A stretch of 64,000 nucleotides of DNA from Planctomycetota bacterium (GCA_022711465.1 JAKLEZ010000012.1:62001-126000); one strand, 5' to 3'. Positions 20,204 to 29,423 are shown, counted from the stretch's first letter. Notes: generated from the letters alone by a model not told the origin. Numbers and translations are program-made.

Positions 20204-22084
20204 TCAGTTCACGCAGGTCGGATCGGCAACGATACCGGCACCGCTGACGCACAGGATGAACAGCTCGAAGTCCTTCTTGTCCACATCGAGGTCGCCGTCC
20301 AGCCGGGCGTCCGCGCAAGCCGGGTCGGCCTGGGTGACGCCAATGCCGGAGTAGCATGCCTGGAAGTGGGCGAAGTCATCCATATCGACGTCGGTATCAT
20401 GATTGAAGTCGGCAGGGACGGTCACGACGTGGAGATTAACCGTGACGGACTGCGGCGTGTTCGTGGCACCTGAGGCTGACACGCGCAGGGTGCCCTGGTA
20501 CGTGCCGAGGGGCAGCGGACGGGTGGCGTAGCTGATCGTGACCGTCTGCGGATTGCCGATCACCGTTCCGGCTCGCGGGCTCACGTCGAGCCAGTTGAGG
20601 GTTTCGTCCACCTCGAAGGACATTGTGCCGTTGCCACCGTTTGCGACGCTGAAGAGGTCGGGGGCCGCATTGGCGCCGAGGTAGGCACTCCTCTCGATGA
20701 CAGCCGGACTGCACTGGATGACCGGATCGAGGAGGGCGTACTCGACGACGGTCATGCACACGTCGTCGTACGGCCGGCCCCCCCAGCCGCTCAGTGTCCA
20801 GATGAAGCCGTTGCCCTGGTCGTAGCCGTCGTCGTTCATGATGAAGGGGTTGAAGCCCTGCGAATCCGATGGAGGGTCATGGACCTCGAACTCGATGAAG
20901 TAGGACTGGCCGGGGGTAAGGAGTATCTCGTTGGGGTTGTAGCTCACACCATGCAAGCCGACGCCGAACGACTGGTAGGCCGCTTGGGTGATCTTGGTGG
21001 GTCCGATCTGCGGGCCGGTCGGACCGGTCTGGTTTGAACCGGGGTACACTCTCCAGATGAACTCGAGGTCCCATTTGGAGTTAGCCCCGGCGGCCCAGAC
21101 ATCGACGGCGGCCAGGCTCGCCCCTCGTGCGGTGAAGGTCTGGCCCCACTTCCACGCGAAGTTACCGTCGCGCAGATCGCCGAGTCCCTTGGTTCGCTTG
21201 TTCATGGTCACCATGGTGTTGTCGTTGTCGCTGAAGACGGTGATGCACAGGTCGTAGTTCATGGCCTTGCCGGAGGAATCGTAGGCCCGGCCATGGGCGT
21301 AGCTGAGGTTGTCCTTGTTACGTTTGTAGGGCTGGATGGTGTTGCCCAGCACGGTCAGGCGCACGGCGTATTGCCTGCCGGCGACGGTGGGTGCCTCCGC
21401 GGATCGGAATCGCACCCAGTTGTCGGTCACGTCACTGATGCTCACGGAGTCGGTCCGTTCGACGATCTTCCTCCACTTGCGGACGTCGGCATCGCCGTTG
21501 TCCTCGAGGATGGCGACCGCGACGGGGTTCTTGTTTGGCCCGGCGAAGCTGAATGCCACGCCGCGGATGGCCGTTCCCGTGGCGACGAAGGTCTGATACC
21601 AGGGGCTGTCCGGGGCGTGTGTGTCGGGGGCATTGCCGACCCAGTCGGTCTTGAAGTAGGTAGAGAAGTCCAGGCCGAGTTCGACATTGAAGGAAAGGTC
21701 GCCCGGATCTTGAACCGGGACGTTCGGCACGATCCTGGGAGCGACGAAGAACAGCGGCTGGTTGACCAAGATGGAGTAGGAGCCGGCCTCCAACCCCTCG
21801 ATGCAGTACGAGCCGTCGTGCACCGTCCGGATCACACACGACCCGTTTTCGTCGAGGGTGGTTCCCAACCGGCGGGCCGGGCCAGGGGGGAGCGAGTCCC
21901 AACCGGACAGGAACAGGTTAGTCTCGTAGAGTTCGAGATAGCCAGCGGCCGGGTTGCCTTTGATCTTCTCGAACCGGGCGTGGCCGTGGACCCGTCCGGC
22001 GGGATCGGCGGCCAAGGCGGCGCCCGCCGCCAGGAGGACGAGCAGGGCAGCCGGCCCGTGTCGGTCATGGATGAGGCGTGCCAT
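20204..22084 (-). CDS. secreted BACON/dockerin-like protein of unknown function
   Basis: A 626-aa exported protein. Residues 1-26 are a signal peptide. Two large beta-rich regions follow (about 30-260 and 270-460), the second with choice-of-anchor-like features (FIWTLSGWGGRPYDDVCM). A BACON-like domain (about 465-560: VANGGNGTMSFEVDE, NWLDVSPRAGTV) precedes a dockerin-like pair of Ca loops (FNHDTDVDMDDF and DGDLDVDKKDF) at about 565-626. GGGAGGG 8 nt upstream supports the start. It is first in the operon with the glycosidase-like gene. The role is probably surface binding or scaffolding, by inference only. Confidence 0.7.
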   Translation of the reverse strand: MARLIHDRHGPAALLVLLAAGAALAADPAGRVHGHARFEKIKGNPAAGYLELYETNLFLSGWDSLPPGPARRLGTTLDENGSCVIRTVHDGSYCIEGLEAGSYSILVNQPLFFVAPRIVPNVPVQDPGDLSFNVELGLDFSTYFKTDWVGNAPDTHAPDSPWYQTFVATGTAIRGVAFSFAGPNKNPVAVAILEDNGDADVRKWRKIVERTDSVSISDVTDNWVRFRSAEAPTVAGRQYAVRLTVLGNTIQPYKRNKDNLSYAHGRAYDSSGKAMNYDLCITVFSDNDNTMVTMNKRTKGLGDLRDGNFAWKWGQTFTARGASLAAVDVWAAGANSKWDLEFIWRVYPGSNQTGPTGPQIGPTKITQAAYQSFGVGLHGVSYNPNEILLTPGQSYFIEFEVHDPPSDSQGFNPFIMNDDGYDQGNGFIWTLSGWGGRPYDDVCMTVVEYALLDPVIQCSPAVIERSAYLGANAAPDLFSVANGGNGTMSFEVDETLNWLDVSPRAGTVIGNPQTVTISYATRPLPLGTYQGTLRVSASGATNTPQSVTVNLHVVTVPADFNHDTDVDMDDFAHFQACYSGIGVTQADPACADARLDGDLDVDKKDFELFILCVSGAGIVADPTCVN

Positions 22085-22509
22085 AGGGATATCCCTCCCG
22101 GCCAGCGTTCTGTCCGAGCGAGCGGCTTCGGCTGGCGTTTGGAGACTCCATCATACCAGGAAGCCGCCTTGATTTCGTGGAGATCTCGGGCCGGGCGTAA
22201 GGGGTAAGCCTGCCGGGTCCGCGAGCCGGGTCGTAGCGCAGCCGTCGGCCGGACTCTGGTACCCGGGGTCATGTCGTTCCTCGGCCACTGAGCCTGAACG
22301 ATCGGCCGATGGCGACGTAATAAGGTGAAAACCGCGCTGCCGGCCGGAGCGACCAGGGCCGGTCCGCTGGGCGGGGAGGGTGCCGTGACTGGCAGGGAGG
22401 GTTTCCGGCCTGGCATCTTGCAGTCGAGGTTCATCTTGTGTTCAATAGTCCGCCTGCGGTGTGGCCTGGGCAGGCCCGCCGAACGGCTGACAGAGGAGAA
22501 GAACGGGCC
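22085..22509. other. 425-bp divergent intergenic region
   Basis: It holds no convincing gene. A possible moxR promoter is TTGCAG (22418-22423), 17 nt, TTCAAT (22441-22446), matching 4/6 and 4/6, about 57 nt upstream of the ATG. The reading frame of moxR is open back to 22438 but that part is not MoxR-like. Confidence 0.35.
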
Positions 22510-23508
22510 ATGGGGACCACGCAGTACGACATCAAACAGATCGGCGAACAGGTCAAAGCCAAGAGCGAGCCTTTTCGGTTGCTGCTCCAGCAGATCCGGC
22601 AGGTGATTGTCGGCCAGGACGATTTGCTGCACAAGATGCTGGTCGGGTTGCTGTCCAACGGGCACATTCTGATTGAGGGTGTCCCGGGGCTGGCCAAGAC
22701 GACGGCGGTTTCCTGTCTGGCGGCCGGCATTCACACCGGCTTTCAGAGGCTGCAGTTCACGCCCGACCTGTTGCCGGCGGACCTGATCGGCACGATGATT
22801 TATCGGCCTCAGGACGGCCAATTCGTGGTCCAGAAGGGGCCGATCTTCTCCAACCTCATACTGGCGGACGAGATCAACCGAGCGCCGGCGAAGGTTCAAA
22901 GTGCCCTGCTCGAGGCCATGCAGGAGCGGCAGGTGACCATCGGCAGGCAGACGTTCCCGCTCGAGGAGCCGTTTCTCGTTCTGGCCACGCAGAACCCGAT
23001 CGAGCAGGAAGGGACGTACCCGCTGCCCGAGGCCCAGGTGGACCGGTTCATGCTGAAGCTGATCGTCTCGTACCCGAACCGCAGTCAGGAGCGTGAGATC
23101 CTCGACCGCATGTCCACGACCAACCCGCACCGCTCGATCCAGCCGGTCATGGAGCCGGCCGCGATCCAGCAGGCCCGGGCGGTGGTCGACGAGATCTACA
23201 TTGATGACAAGATCAAGGATTACATCGTGGATCTGGTCGTGGCCACGCGTGACCCGGTTGCGGCGAGTGTACCGGTTGAGGGCCTGATCCAGTATGGTGC
23301 TTCGCCGCGAGCGACCATCTATCTGACGCTGGGGGCCAAGGCGAACGCGTTTCTCGCCGGCCGCGGCTACGTCGTCCCGCAGGATGTGAAGGATGTCGCC
23401 CTTGACGTGCTTCGTCACCGCGTGATTGTCACCTACGAAGCCGAGGCCGAGGAGAAGAGTGCGGCGGATGTCGTGCGGGCCATCCTGGATCATGTGCCGG
23501 TACCCTAG
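22510..23508 (+). CDS. moxR: MoxR-family AAA+ ATPase
   Basis: A 332-aa AAA+ ATPase of the MoxR/RavA type. Walker A is GVPGLAKTT (residues 57-65). Walker B is in LILADEINRAPAKVQSALLEAM. Sensor 1 is ATQNPIEQEGTYPLPEAQ. These chaperone-like ATPases act with von Willebrand domain proteins encoded next door. GAGGAGAAG before the ATG at 22510 sets the start. It is first of four genes (moxR, DUF58, BatD-like, BatA-like) in the arrangement seen in Bat-type operons, whose biochemical target is mostly unknown. Confidence 0.93.
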   Translation: MGTTQYDIKQIGEQVKAKSEPFRLLLQQIRQVIVGQDDLLHKMLVGLLSNGHILIEGVPGLAKTTAVSCLAAGIHTGFQRLQFTPDLLPADLIGTMIYRPQDGQFVVQKGPIFSNLILADEINRAPAKVQSALLEAMQERQVTIGRQTFPLEEPFLVLATQNPIEQEGTYPLPEAQVDRFMLKLIVSYPNRSQEREILDRMSTTNPHRSIQPVMEPAAIQQARAVVDEIYIDDKIKDYIVDLVVATRDPVAASVPVEGLIQYGASPRATIYLTLGAKANAFLAGRGYVVPQDVKDVALDVLRHRVIVTYEAEAEEKSAADVVRAILDHVPVP

Positions 23509-23773
23509 TGGTCCGGCAGGTGAGTGTGTGGCGTACCGCAGCACCGCCTGCCCGGGCTGCCGATGAGCTTCGAGGCGTTCTGCCGGCTCGGCTGGTGTGA
23601 ACGGGAAAGGCTGGTGCATGGAGATCGACACCGGCGGGACATCCGGGATGGTGATGAGTTCATGAGCATCCCTGGCACGATCGTCGGAAAGACACAGGAT
23701 CCGGTGGCAGGCATGGGGGCATGCGAAAGACTGCCTCATCCGGGTTTTGGCGTTTGGCTCTGGAGATGCGTTC

Positions 23774-24649
23774 ATGCTTCAGTCTGAACTCCTAAAGAAA
23801 GTCCGGCGCATCGAGATTCGCACGTCGCACATGGTGAACGACGTGCTGGCCGGGCAGTATCACTCCGCCTTCAAGGGTCGAGGGATGGAGTTCGAGGAGG
23901 TGCGCGACTACCAGTATGGGGACGACGTGCGGACCATCGACTGGAACGTGAGTGCCCGGTACGGCCGGCCGTTCGTGAAGGTTTTCCGCGAAGAGCGTGA
24001 GCTGACCGTCCTGCTGCTGGTGGACATGAGTGCGTCGCACGGCTTTGGTACTCGTGAGCAGCTCAAACGGGATCTGGTGGCGGAGATCGGGGCGACGCTT
24101 GCTTTTTCGGCGATCCGCAACAACGACAAGATCGGCCTGATGTGCTTCACGGACGAAGTCGAGAAGACCGTACCGGCCCGGAAGGGCGCGCGGCACGTAC
24201 TTCGCGTGGTGCGCGAGCTGCTGTACCACCGCCCTCGCCGATCAGGCACCGACCTGGGAGCGGCGTTGGAGCACCTGAACCGGACCGTCAAGCGGCGGGC
24301 GGTGGTCTTCGTGGTCAGCGACTTCCAGACCGGCAGCTACGAGGACGCGATGCGCGTCGCCCGCCGTCGGCATGATGTCATCCCGATCGTGATTTCCGAC
24401 CCCTGGGAACAGAAGATGGAGGACATCGGCCTGGTTCAGTGGACGGACGCCGAAACGGGGCAGGTGGTGCTCGTGGATACCTCGAGCAGGCGCGTGCGAA
24501 GGCAATACGAGGAGGACATTTGCCGGATGACCGAGGAGCGGGATGCCCTGCTGCGAAGGATGAAGATCGACGCGATCGAGGCGCGAACCGGCGAGCCGTT
24601 TGTCGAGCCGCTCACCCGGTTCTTTCGGAAGCGGGAGACGAGGAGGTGA
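23774..24649 (+). CDS. DUF58 domain protein
   Basis: A 291-aa soluble protein of the DUF58 family. The N-terminal KKVRRIEIRTSHMVNDVLAG, the signature GRGMEFEEVRDYQYGDDVRTIDWNVSAR and a C-terminal von Willebrand-like fold (LLLVDMSASHGFG, with D-x-S-x-S) are visible. It is the usual partner of MoxR. The ATG at 23774 has GGAGA upstream; the frame is open from 23747. It is 265 bp after moxR, a larger gap than usual in such operons, with no gene in it. Confidence 0.9.
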   Translation: MLQSELLKKVRRIEIRTSHMVNDVLAGQYHSAFKGRGMEFEEVRDYQYGDDVRTIDWNVSARYGRPFVKVFREERELTVLLLVDMSASHGFGTREQLKRDLVAEIGATLAFSAIRNNDKIGLMCFTDEVEKTVPARKGARHVLRVVRELLYHRPRRSGTDLGAALEHLNRTVKRRAVVFVVSDFQTGSYEDAMRVARRRHDVIPIVISDPWEQKMEDIGLVQWTDAETGQVVLVDTSSRRVRRQYEEDICRMTEERDALLRRMKIDAIEARTGEPFVEPLTRFFRKRETRR

Positions 24650-24655
24650 GAGGGA

Positions 24656-24757
24656 GTTGAGGACGGAGAATGGAGAATGGACAGGGAGATGCTCGGAGAC
24701 CGAGCCCACACGCTGGGCCGGCCTTTCGCCATTCGCCGTTCGCCGTTTTCCATTCCG
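24656..24757. repeat. two short heptanucleotide repeat islands at the BatD-like gene start
   Basis: At 24656-24690 the sequence can be read in 7-nt steps (ACGGAGA, ATGGAGA, ATGGACA). At 24723-24757 it reads CTTTCGC, CATTCGC, CGTTCGC, CGTTTTC, CATTCCG. The first island contains GAATGGA and the second TCCATTC, so the two are partly inverted copies and could fold into a hairpin. Confidence 0.6.
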
Positions 24758-25958
24758 GCGGCTGGAGCGCGGCATTTTCTGCCGGCTTGCACGCGGTTCA
24801 TGGATCATCTTGAGCCTGGGCATAGGTCTTGGTCTGGCCGGCGGTTGTCATCGTTCCCAGCCCGCGGCCGAGGTTCTCAAGCCGGTCGAGGTCAACGTGA
24901 AAGACGGGCCGGTTGAGATGACCGTTCGGGCAGCCAAGGAGCAGATTCTGGTGGCCGAGAAGCTGGGCTTGACGATCGAGGTGATCGCCCCCGACGACGT
25001 GGACGTCGAGATGCCGAGGTTCGAGGAGCAAATCGGCGAGTTCCGCATCCGCCGCCATCGTGACGAAGCTGCCATACCCACGGACCGCGGTCGACGATGG
25101 CGGCAGGAATACGAGCTCGATCAGCTCATCGCCGGCAGCTACGAGATCCCGAGCATCGCCGTCAAGTACACCGATCGCCGCTCTGCCAAGCCCACCAGCG
25201 TGAGTCCGGGCGGTGCCCCTGGTACTCAGCACTCGGCAGTCAGCGGTCAGCGTTCCGCAGTCAGCACTCGGCACTCGACGCCAAGCACTCAACACTCGGC
25301 TTTGGATACTCATGACTCTTCACTCATCGCTCATCACTTCTCCTCGGCTCCGTTTTCGATCAAAGTCCTTTCGGCGCTCGGAGGCGAGATCGACCTGGAG
25401 AAGTTCGAGGATATTCGTGGCACGGTTGAGCTTCCTGCGCCGCGCAGCCGGGCATCGCTTTTCTGGACGGCCGGCGCGGCTGCGGCGGTCCTGGCGTTGG
25501 CCGGCCTATGGGTATACCTGCGTCGTCGCTGGGCGAGGCTTCGTTTCGCGCGGCCCATTCCGCCCCACGTTTGGGCGCGGGAAGAGCTGCGCCGGCTTCG
25601 CGAGGACAACCTGGTAGAGCGTGGCCTGGTGCACGAGCTCTATTCGAGAATGACCGGTATCGTCCGCCTGTACATTGAGCGGCGATTCCGAATCATGGCC
25701 GCCGAGCAGACCACCGAGGAGTTCCTGGCGGCCGCGAAGAGCCACCCCGCACTGGTTGAGGAGCATCGCGACTCGCTCGCCCGGTTCCTGCAAGCGGGTG
25801 ACATGGTCAAGTTCGCCCGGTACACGCCGGAGCCGTCCGAGATCGACCAGGCCTTCGGGGCGGCGGAGACCTTCGTTGACCGGACGGCTACACTGATCGG
25901 GCCTGGCGCATCGACCGCTGAGCGGGTGCAGGTAACGGAGCCGGAGGTGGGGCCATGA
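24657..25958 (+). CDS. BatD-like lipoprotein/membrane protein carrying repeat insertions
   Basis: About 433 aa if started at TTG 24657, which follows AGGAGGTGAGAGGGAG at the end of the DUF58 gene. A hydrophobic export segment ends in LGLAGGC, a loose lipobox. A beta-rich periplasmic domain follows (VEVNVKDGPVEMTVRAA, IGEFRIRRHRDE). Then come a repetitive Ser/His/Thr-rich insert encoded by heptanucleotide repeats, a transmembrane helix (ASLFWTAGAAAAVLALAGLWVYL) and a cytoplasmic helical domain (ELYSRMTGIVRLYIERRF). The layout and position match the BatD-type member of MoxR operons. The true start is uncertain because the 5' end is also repeat-derived. It overlaps the next gene by 4 bp. Confidence 0.65.
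   Translation: MRTENGEWTGRCSETEPTRWAGLSPFAVRRFPFRRLERGIFCRLARGSWIILSLGIGLGLAGGCHRSQPAAEVLKPVEVNVKDGPVEMTVRAAKEQILVAEKLGLTIEVIAPDDVDVEMPRFEEQIGEFRIRRHRDEAAIPTDRGRRWRQEYELDQLIAGSYEIPSIAVKYTDRRSAKPTSVSPGGAPGTQHSAVSGQRSAVSTRHSTPSTQHSALDTHDSSLIAHHFSSAPFSIKVLSALGGEIDLEKFEDIRGTVELPAPRSRASLFWTAGAAAAVLALAGLWVYLRRRWARLRFARPIPPHVWAREELRRLREDNLVERGLVHELYSRMTGIVRLYIERRFRIMAAEQTTEEFLAAAKSHPALVEEHRDSLARFLQAGDMVKFARYTPEPSEIDQAFGAAETFVDRTATLIGPGASTAERVQVTEPEVGP
25224..25342. repeat. array of 17 degenerate heptanucleotides inside the BatD-like gene
   Basis: 119 bp can be cut without a phase break into 17 heptamers, mostly ACTCGGC, ACTCAGC, AGTCAGC and ACTCATC. Because three heptamers make seven codons, the translation repeats every seven residues (TQHSAVS, GQRSAVS, TRHSTPS, TQHSALD). 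The array sits between the periplasmic domain and the membrane helix. Confidence 0.85.
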
Positions 25959-27073
25959 TGTCCCTAAGCGGCTTCGAGTTCCAGGAGAATTCCCGCTGGG
26001 CGCTCCTTCTGCTCCTGCTGGTGCCGGTGATCTGGTGGCGAGCCTACCTGCATAATCGGCCGACCGCCATTCGGTTTTCCTCGGTCGCCCCCCTTGTCCG
26101 GCTGCCGCGCACCTGGCGAACGCGAGCCCGGTGGCTGCTGCCGGCGTTACGTACAGCCGCCCTGATCCTGCTGATTGTCGCGGTCGCTCGCCCGCGCAAA
26201 GGCAACGAACAGGCTCGCGTCCGGGCCGAGGGCATTGCGATTCAGCTTCTGGTCGATCGGTCGGGGAGTATGCAGGCCCTGGATTTCAAGCTGAACGGCA
26301 AGCGGGTAAACCGATTGACCGCGGTCCAGAACGTAGCTCGCGATTTTGTGAAGGGATCCGGGAGCCTGGCCGGCCGGCCCGACGACCTGATCGGCATGAT
26401 CAGCTTTGCCCGATATGCGGACAGCAAGTGTCCGCTGACGCTGGACCACGATTTTCTGCTCGAGGCTCTGAGCAAGACCGAGATCGTCGATCCGCGTAGA
26501 GCCCAGGACGAGGATGGCACGGCGATCGGTGATGCGATCGCGTTGGGCGTGGAGCAGATGCGGGCCCTGGATGAGCAGCGGCGATCTCGAGGTGGCCCGA
26601 CGGTCAAGAGCAGAGTCATGATTCTGCTGACCGACGGCGAGAACAACGCGGGTGATATCGATCCTCGGCAGGCCGCTCAGATGGCGGCGACGTTCGAGAC
26701 CAAGATCTACACGATTGGCGTGGGCACGCGGGGCCTGGCGGAGGTGCCCATGATCGATCCGTTCTCGGGTCGCACCGTCCTGCGTTCGACCCAGGTGCGC
26801 ATTGACGAGGATGCGCTTCGGCGAATTGCCGCGGCCACGGGCGGCCGCTACTTCCGTGCCACCGACACCGACTCTCTCCGGGACATCTACGCCGAGATCG
26901 ACAAGATGGAGAAGGAGGAGACGGTCGAGAAGCGTTTCTACCAGTACAAGGAACTAGCGACCCAACCCCTTCGCGTCGGACCGCTCTCTTTCCCCCCCCT
27001 GCTGGTTGGCGTGTTCGTCCTTCTTGCCCTGGAGATGGTGCTGGCGAATACCTGGCTGCGGCGTGTTCCATGA
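25955..27073 (+). CDS. von Willebrand factor A domain membrane protein (BatA-like)
   Basis: A 372-aa membrane protein. Two N-terminal helices (residues about 15-28 and 60-78) are followed by a periplasmic von Willebrand A domain with a complete metal-ion site: D101-R-S-G-S105, Thr in DGTAIGDA and Asp in ILLTDGENNAGDID. A last helix lies near the C-terminus (PPLLVGVFVLLALEMVLANTW). It is the last gene of the moxR operon. The ATGATG start overlaps the previous stop codon (ATGA), which suggests translational coupling. Confidence 0.9.
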   Translation: MMSLSGFEFQENSRWALLLLLLVPVIWWRAYLHNRPTAIRFSSVAPLVRLPRTWRTRARWLLPALRTAALILLIVAVARPRKGNEQARVRAEGIAIQLLVDRSGSMQALDFKLNGKRVNRLTAVQNVARDFVKGSGSLAGRPDDLIGMISFARYADSKCPLTLDHDFLLEALSKTEIVDPRRAQDEDGTAIGDAIALGVEQMRALDEQRRSRGGPTVKSRVMILLTDGENNAGDIDPRQAAQMAATFETKIYTIGVGTRGLAEVPMIDPFSGRTVLRSTQVRIDEDALRRIAAATGGRYFRATDTDSLRDIYAEIDKMEKEETVEKRFYQYKELATQPLRVGPLSFPPLLVGVFVLLALEMVLANTWLRRVP

Positions 27074-27138
27074 TTCAGGGCAGGCGGACCGGTCGGCGCC
27101 GGATCGCTGCAGCAGGGCCATCCCCACGGTCGGGCATA

Positions 27139-27158
27139 TTTACCCAGTAGTGGGTAAA
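27139..27158. promoter_or_regulatory. 8-bp perfect inverted repeat
   Basis: TTTACCCA, loop GTAG, TGGGTAAA. It lies 66 bp after the BatA-like gene and has no T-tract. It may be an operator upstream of dnaG or a weak terminator. Confidence 0.45.
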
Positions 27159-27314
27159 CGGCATTGCGATGGAGGGATGGCGGGATGGGGGACGACGCGC
27201 GGCTCGGGCATCCCCCGGGGCTGGAAAGGGAGCGACTTCGAGGGATTGGTGGCATGTGGTTTGCTTCCCATCTTAACGTCTGTAACTCACTGAAGGATAA
27301 AATGCTAAGTTGAT

Positions 27315-27343
27315 TTGACCGGCCCCGAAACTGGTGGTATATT
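27315..27343 (+). promoter_or_regulatory. probable promoter of dnaG-rpoD
   Basis: TTGACC (27315-27320), 17 nt, TATATT (27338-27343), each 5/6. It lies in the AT-richer part of the 420-bp gap 27074-27493, which holds no gene. The leader before the GTG of dnaG would be about 145 nt. Confidence 0.6.
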
Positions 27344-27493
27344 TCTCGGTCCTACCATTTGGCGAGGTGGGTGGCGGGGGCCTGAGTTTCTAGGCCTAAC
27401 GTCCGACAGAGCATAAGCTTAGATCATTGTCGAAGCAACGGGGACCCGGAGCGAACACGGCCGACCGGGCTGGGGCAAACACGAGGATTCAAG

Positions 27494-29356
27494 GTGCCAG
27501 CCGCTGATCGCGAAACCATCACCAGGCAGATCCGCGATAGCCTCAGTATCGTCGACGTCGTTTCCGGGTATATGACCCTCCGGCGAGCGGGGGCCAGTTT
27601 CAAGGGTCTTTGCCCCTTCCACGAGGAGAAGACGCCCTCGTTCATGGTGAATCCCGCGCGGCAGACGTTCAAGTGTTTTGGCTGTGGGGCTGGCGGGGAC
27701 CTCTTCACCTTCGTTCAGCTCAAAGAGAAAGTGGATTTTGTTGAGGCGCGCCGGATGCTGGCTGAGCGCGCCGGGATTTCGCTGGAGTTCGAGCGTTTGG
27801 GGGGAACGACCTCATCGGGGCCGGGCAAGAGCGACCTCGTCCGGGTCAATGACTGGGCTCAGCAGTTTTTTCGCCGTCAATATGCAGGACCGGGTGGAGA
27901 GGTGGCTCGGCAGTACGTGGCGAAGCGTGGGCTGACGGACAGGTTGGTGGAGGATTTCGGGCTTGGCTACGCGGCCGACAGCTTTGACGGGCTGATCCAA
28001 CAGGCGAAGAAAGCGGGGATTGAGCCGGGGCTGCTGCAGGCGGCTGGTCTGGTGAAGGAGCGTGAGCGAGGGGGCAGTTACGACGCTTTCCGCCACCGGC
28101 TGATGTTCCCGATTCACGATGTGACGGGGCGGCTGATTGCCTTTGGGGGGCGCACGCTGGCTGATGATCCGGCGAAGTACTTGAACACGGCCGGTACGAT
28201 GCTGTTCGACAAGAGCTCGAGTCTGTTCGGGATTGAGCGGGCCAAGCACGCGGCCGCGAAGGCTGGTCGGATGATTGTGGTCGAGGGCTACACCGACTGC
28301 ATGATGGCCCACCAGTTTGGTTTTACCGAGGCGGTAGCGACGTTGGGCACGGCGATGACCGAGGCTCACGCGGCGTTGCTTCGTCGTTATACGGACCGCG
28401 TGATCCTGGTCTTTGACTCGGACGAAGCGGGCCAGCGAGCGGCGGAGCGGGCGGTTTCGGTGACCCTGCTGGGGGGCTTGGAGGTGATGCTGGCCAAGGT
28501 CCCGGAGGGCAAGGACCCCTGTGACTACCTTCTGGCGGCTGGAGGGGGTGCTTTTGAGGAAGTGCTGAAAAACGCGGTCAGCGCGCTAGAATTCAGGTGG
28601 CACCAGGTTGTCCGGCAGTACGAAGCCGGGACGACCGGTCCTGGGCGGAGACGAGCGATTGAAGCGTATTTACAGGAACTGGCCGCCTGGACGGGTCGGG
28701 GCGTCATCGATCCCATCCAGAGGGGTTTGCTGGTCAACCAGTTAAGCAAGATCCTGGGCTTGCGGGCGGAGGATTTGCATCACCAGCTTAACCGCATGGC
28801 CCAGCGGTTTCGCCGTCCGCTAACGGCGGCGGTGAGCGGGGTTTCGGGGGAGGGCGAGAAGACCGGTTTGGCGTTGCGTCTGGACGCAGAGCAACGGGCC
28901 CTCTGGGAGATCGTGGAGGTTCTGTTGAACGCACCGGAGCTGTATGGGCGGGTGGCCGGCAAGTTCGAGGCTGAGCTGATCGCCGACGCCTCGGTGTGCC
29001 GGGTGGCCCGGGCCCTGGTCGAGGTGATGTCCCCAGGCGGGGCTTTCCGCCTGGCGGAGTTTATTGGGCGGTTTGAGTCAACGGAGTTCGCTCAGCTGAT
29101 CACCGATCTTCAAGCAGCCGGGGAGCAGATGGGGGATTACGAGGATGTGCTGAACAGAGCGTTAGCCAGCCTGGAGTCATGTGCTCGGCTCCGGGAGACG
29201 CACCGGTTGGCGGAGAGCATCAGGCAGAAGCGAGCCGGCACGGAAGGCGAACCGGCTGGCGAGGAAGAAGACGAGCGGTTGCGGGCCCTTGCGGCCGGCA
29301 TTCGGCAAACGCACTTTGCACCAGCGGGAGCTCGCCGCAAGTTCCTGCTGCAGTGA
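27494..29356 (+). CDS. dnaG: DNA primase
   Basis: A 620-aa primase that makes RNA primers at the replication fork. The N-terminal zinc ribbon is intact: CPFHEEKTPSF, then KCFGCGAGGD (C-x2-H, C-x2-C). The TOPRIM core shows VVEGYTDCMMAHQ and LVFDSDEAGQRAA. The catalytic RNAP-basic region GGRTLADDPAKYLNT is present, and the C-terminal third is helical, as expected for DnaB binding. It starts at GTG with GAGG upstream. It precedes rpoD with a 67-bp gap, a remnant of the macromolecular synthesis operon; rpsU is absent. Confidence 0.95.
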   Translation: MPAADRETITRQIRDSLSIVDVVSGYMTLRRAGASFKGLCPFHEEKTPSFMVNPARQTFKCFGCGAGGDLFTFVQLKEKVDFVEARRMLAERAGISLEFERLGGTTSSGPGKSDLVRVNDWAQQFFRRQYAGPGGEVARQYVAKRGLTDRLVEDFGLGYAADSFDGLIQQAKKAGIEPGLLQAAGLVKERERGGSYDAFRHRLMFPIHDVTGRLIAFGGRTLADDPAKYLNTAGTMLFDKSSSLFGIERAKHAAAKAGRMIVVEGYTDCMMAHQFGFTEAVATLGTAMTEAHAALLRRYTDRVILVFDSDEAGQRAAERAVSVTLLGGLEVMLAKVPEGKDPCDYLLAAGGGAFEEVLKNAVSALEFRWHQVVRQYEAGTTGPGRRRAIEAYLQELAAWTGRGVIDPIQRGLLVNQLSKILGLRAEDLHHQLNRMAQRFRRPLTAAVSGVSGEGEKTGLALRLDAEQRALWEIVEVLLNAPELYGRVAGKFEAELIADASVCRVARALVEVMSPGGAFRLAEFIGRFESTEFAQLITDLQAAGEQMGDYEDVLNRALASLESCARLRETHRLAESIRQKRAGTEGEPAGEEEDERLRALAAGIRQTHFAPAGARRKFLLQ

Positions 29357-29423
29357 CCAAGAGAGGCGCCGCGAGAGGGTGTGTGGCGCGGGTTGGTGCA
29401 TCCCGCGTGCTTTGGAGACGACG

